64,000 bases of DNA from Aralia elata (Eukaryota; Streptophyta; Magnoliopsida; Apiales; Araliaceae): contig CM068380.1 in the NCBI GenBank assembly GCA_034770075.1, positions 80,423,393-80,487,392 on the forward strand. The letters are read 5' to 3'. Positions within the stretch are counted from its first letter, which is position 1; the number at the start of each line of letters is the position of its first letter. This document shows, piece after piece, positions 60,983-64,000 of this stretch. The translations under genes were made by a program, and so were the position numbers. The notes under the pieces were generated by a model. It was not told the DNA's origin. It saw only the letters and a list, made by a program, of their open reading frames with translations, and made no database searches.

Positions 60983-62383
60983 ATGAGCATGGGAGAAATT
61001 TTTACTCAAATGGGATCAGTAATTGCTGGTTTCATGTTTCTGTGGGCAATGTTTCAACAATACTTTCCTCATCAACTTAGAAGCTCAGTAGAGAAATACA
61101 CTCAAAGATTGGTCAGTTTTGTTTACCCTTACATCCAAATTACATTTAATGAATTCACCGGAGAACGTCTCATGCGCAGTGAAGCTTACTCGGCTATAGA
61201 GACCTACTTGAGCTCCAATTCATCTATGCAAGCCAAAAGACTCAAGGCTGATGTGGTCAAGAACAGCCAATCTCTAGCCCTTAGCATGGATGATCACGAA
61301 GAAGTAGCAGACGAATTCAAAGGAGTGAAGGTGTGGTGGGTTTCTGGCAAAAGTATCTCCAAAGCGCAGTCATTTTCTTTTTACCCAGTTACAGATGAGA
61401 AGAGATACTATAAACTGTTGTTCCATAAAAAGCAGAGGGAACTCATCATCGGGCCATATCTGAGTCATGTATTGAAAGAGGGCAAGGCAATCAAAGTAAG
61501 AAACAGGCAGCGGAAGCTTTATACCAACTCCGGATCGTATTGGAGTCATGTAGTGTTTGAGCACCCGGCCACATTTCAAACGCTAGCAATGGGTGCGGAG
61601 AAGAAGAAAGAAATTATGGATGACCTACTTACGTTCAGTAAGGCAGAAGACTATTATGCTCGAATTGGTAGAGCATGGAAGCGAGGGTATCTTCTTTATG
61701 GGCCCCCAGGGACTGGAAAGTCTACAATGATCGCTGCCATGGCCAATTTTTTAGGGTATGATATTTATGATCTTGAATTAACGGCAGTCAAGGATAATAC
61801 TGAGCTGAGGAAGCTGTTGATCGAGACATCAAGCAAGTCGATTGTTGTGATTGAAGATATTGATTGTTCAATAGATCTCACTGGACAGAGGAAGAAGAAA
61901 AAGGAAAAGGAAGAAGAGGAAGAGAAGGATCCTATGAAGAAATTAGTCAAAGATGAAAGTGAATCAAAAAGCAGTAAGGTTACTCTCTCTGGGCTTCTGA
62001 ATTTTATTGACGGGCTATGGTCGGCTTGTCGGGGAGAAAGACTCATCGTCTTTACAACCAATTATGTGGAAAAACTGGATCCGGCACTAATCCGGAGGGG
62101 AAGAATGGATAAGCATATTGAATTGTCCTACTGTAACTTTGAATCGTTCAAGGTGCTAGCTAAGAACTATCTTAATCTTGAATCACACCATTTGTTTGCG
62201 CAAATATGTCTGTTGTTGGAGGAAGTCAATATGAGTCCAGCAGATGTTGCAGAGAATTTAATGCCCAAGGCTGCTCTTGGGGACGCAGGAACTTGCTTGG
62301 AGAGTCTGATTGGAGCTCTTGAGATGGCAAAAGAAGAAGCCAGGCTGAAAACTGAGGAAGAAGAAATATCAAAAGATCATTAG
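60983..62383 (+). CDS. BCS1-like AAA-ATPase (AATP1/OM66-type), copy B, intact
   Basis: A single exon of 466 aa, as is usual for this plant family. Residues 9-28 form an N-terminal membrane segment (QMGSVIAGFMFLWAMF), followed by the AATP-type N-terminal domain (about 30-130) and the BCS1-like AAA domain. Walker A is GPPGTGKST (240-248), Walker B is VVIEDID (288-294), the Lys/Glu-rich insertion is at 303-332, the sensor region is IVFTTNYVEKLDPALI and the arginine motif is RRGRMD (371-376). Relatives sit in mitochondrial outer membrane, ER or plasma membrane and are induced by stress, salicylate or ABA; the substrate is mostly unknown. Arabidopsis members form a tandem array near MYB35, matching this locus. 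The protein is about 40 residues shorter at the C-terminus than typical members, and a likely lost tail is visible out of frame after the stop. Confidence 0.93.
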   Translation: MSMGEIFTQMGSVIAGFMFLWAMFQQYFPHQLRSSVEKYTQRLVSFVYPYIQITFNEFTGERLMRSEAYSAIETYLSSNSSMQAKRLKADVVKNSQSLALSMDDHEEVADEFKGVKVWWVSGKSISKAQSFSFYPVTDEKRYYKLLFHKKQRELIIGPYLSHVLKEGKAIKVRNRQRKLYTNSGSYWSHVVFEHPATFQTLAMGAEKKKEIMDDLLTFSKAEDYYARIGRAWKRGYLLYGPPGTGKSTMIAAMANFLGYDIYDLELTAVKDNTELRKLLIETSSKSIVVIEDIDCSIDLTGQRKKKKEKEEEEEKDPMKKLVKDESESKSSKVTLSGLLNFIDGLWSACRGERLIVFTTNYVEKLDPALIRRGRMDKHIELSYCNFESFKVLAKNYLNLESHHLFAQICLLLEEVNMSPADVAENLMPKAALGDAGTCLESLIGALEMAKEEARLKTEEEEISKDH

Positions 62384-62665
62384 TGGAAAAAGAAATAAAC
62401 AAGAAAGAGAAGGAATTGTCTGCTGATGAAGAAAGTAGAACAAATAATCAATCAACTTTAGAGGCAGATGATAACAGTTCATCAGCTAAGGAAGCTTTAA
62501 TAGGAAAATAAACCATTAGTGCTCCATCTGCTACTATTGCGAGACTCAGAAGTGGACAAGATTGGGAAAGATTTTGTAACTTTGTGGAGAGATTATCTAT
62601 TTTCCTTGAAGAAATTTAACATTATTGATTTGCACTAGTTTGACTTTATCTTGAATGGTTTCTTA

Positions 62666-62704
<39 letters not shown>

Positions 62705-64000
62705 AATTCTCTAAGCGTACAGCCAGCATCGAGATTGAGCACCTAAACACCTGGTATTGGGATTTGGGAGTGTAGTTTTAAAAGGGTAATGTTTAAAGAG
62801 GGCTCCTTTCTGAAACTCACTTCACCTTATAATGTCCACTTCAACATGTAAGTTCTCATACCATACAATTTGTCTATATTGCCTAACATATTAACAATGC
62901 TTCACTAATTAAGCAAGTAATACAGACATAAAAATTGAACCAAATTCAAGGTTACCCTTGCTAATTTAGATGTCATGCATAGCTTTCTTTAAGGCTGTGT
63001 TCGCACTTCATATGACCCCAACCCCTACAAGTAAAAATGGAAGACCATAAAGAAGAGCTTATACCAGGTGATAACAGACAAGCAGACACTTTAACAGTAT
63101 CAAAACCATCAAGTGCAAATGACACAGTTCTGATCTTAGTAGAAAACAGAAGCAGTAATGGAAACTATCACGACTCTCAAGTCTCAAGTACAAATTATAT
63201 ACAAAAGTTATGCATGCTGATTAAGAAAGACTAACAATTCACTTAGTAATATTCAGCAGCACAAATGCAGTATGTCATTTAGTTTCACCTAGGATCACAT
63301 CAATAAATCCAATTTTATTCTATTATTTGCATTTAAAGCTCTTCAAAAGCCACACAAAAAAAAAAAAAATTAAATGCCAACCATATGCAGCCCTTCGCGG
63401 GAACCTTCTAGCATGACCTACCCTTGAAATATTCCTTTTTTTGATAAGACCTCGTTAATTTACCATAGTACATACTTATGAGAAAGTTTTGTTCCAACCA
63501 CTCGTTCAGCAATATCACTTCAACTGCTTTTCTGATACACCTGTAATTTACCGCAACAGGAAACGGCTTCTCTTTTCCTGATTCATTTTCTGTTCTTCCA
63601 TCAGTATGTTATTAGTAGTTACTAGAATCATCTGTATTTCCTTCATTGATGTAGAGGTACAAAGGTCCATATTTTACAAACTACAATACAATCTCTTTTA
63701 TATATTTTGAAAGTCGAAACATAATAAGCTTATCAGATATAACCAGAAAGAGTGCATAAGACAGTCTCAGCCTCAAGATATGAGATGACCAACAGTTGAA
63801 CCGTTCAACAACTCCAACAAGGAAAACAATCGGATACGGAATGTTCAGAATGGAAGATTTGAAAGTTGCTACACCGGCTACATCCTGAGATGAGCGGATT
63901 ATGAGATTACTGCTCCAAAGATAGTTATTGTTTTCAATGTCCTTGTGAATGATAACATGATTAAGTAGGGGTGCTTCTTTTGTAACAGTGAACAGATAAT
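62384..64000. other. Downstream flank of AAA copy B
   Basis: Mirror of 43673-45297: the out-of-frame tail (to 62511), (AT)17 near 62668, the unrecognised 65-aa frame at 63037-63234 and, at the end, the start of the possible kinase remnant with its 7-bp deletion. Confidence 0.5.

Larger units (their letters stand above)
57686..64000. repeat. Segmental duplication, copy B (partner at 38974-45297)
   Basis: Almost identical to copy A over the whole visible length and runs off the end of the window. Carries the same inverted-repeat element, LTR element and AAA-ATPase gene. Lacks 7 bp near 63873 relative to copy A. Confidence 0.95.

Noticed and set aside
1..64000. tRNA or rRNA genes
   Set aside because: I looked for tRNA T-arm/anticodon patterns and rRNA blocks on both strands and found none that fold; the only rRNA-like words are the snoRNA guides.

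Overview
This is a plant nuclear window, most likely from a eudicot. It is AT-rich, its genes carry GT-AG introns, and MITEs, LTR remnants and microsatellites lie between them. I cannot name the species. Gene content recalls one stretch of Arabidopsis chromosome 3, where from memory MYB35/TDF1 (At3g28470) lies beside two prolyl 4-hydroxylase loci (At3g28480/28490) and a run of BCS1-like AAA-ATPases (At3g28510-28610). The same three gene families occur here in the same order.

Layout. 0-4 kb, minus strand: a small MAPK-kinase-substrate-like protein and an R2R3-MYB of the MYB35/TDF1 (tapetum regulator) type. 4.7-22 kb, minus strand: three tandem, intact, eight-exon prolyl 4-hydroxylase genes with a C-terminal ShK domain. 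A 358-bp hairpin lies just upstream of the middle one. 26.6-28.6 kb, minus strand: a two-exon D6PK-like AGCVIIIa kinase. 32.4-33.3 kb, plus strand: a secreted thaumatin-like protein. 33.9-34.9 kb, plus strand: an unannotated-looking polycistronic box C/D snoRNA gene with site II elements, a telo-box and a TATA box, followed by at least four snoRNAs. Two of these carry guides matching adjacent 25S rRNA methylation sites (U18-type and snR58-type). 35-39 kb is AT-rich and has no gene I can recognise.

39.0-45.3 kb and 57.7-64.0 kb are two nearly identical copies of one segment of at least 6.3 kb. Each contains a small LTR element in minus orientation and a plus-strand BCS1-like AAA-ATPase gene. 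The first AAA copy is broken by one extra T and the second is open (466 aa). The 12.4 kb between the copies is repeat-rich: a hAT-like element with an 8-bp target duplication, a dimeric ~100-bp minisatellite, a 2.7-kb solo LTR with a 5-bp target duplication, microsatellites and a 27-base C run.

Functionally these are ordinary neighbours rather than an operon: anther transcription control (MYB), cell-wall protein proline hydroxylation (P4H), auxin-transport-type kinase signalling, defence (thaumatin-like), rRNA methylation (snoRNAs) and a membrane AAA-ATPase. The items most worth checking are the snoRNA cluster, the very recent segmental duplication with one broken AAA copy, and the hairpin in the P4H array.
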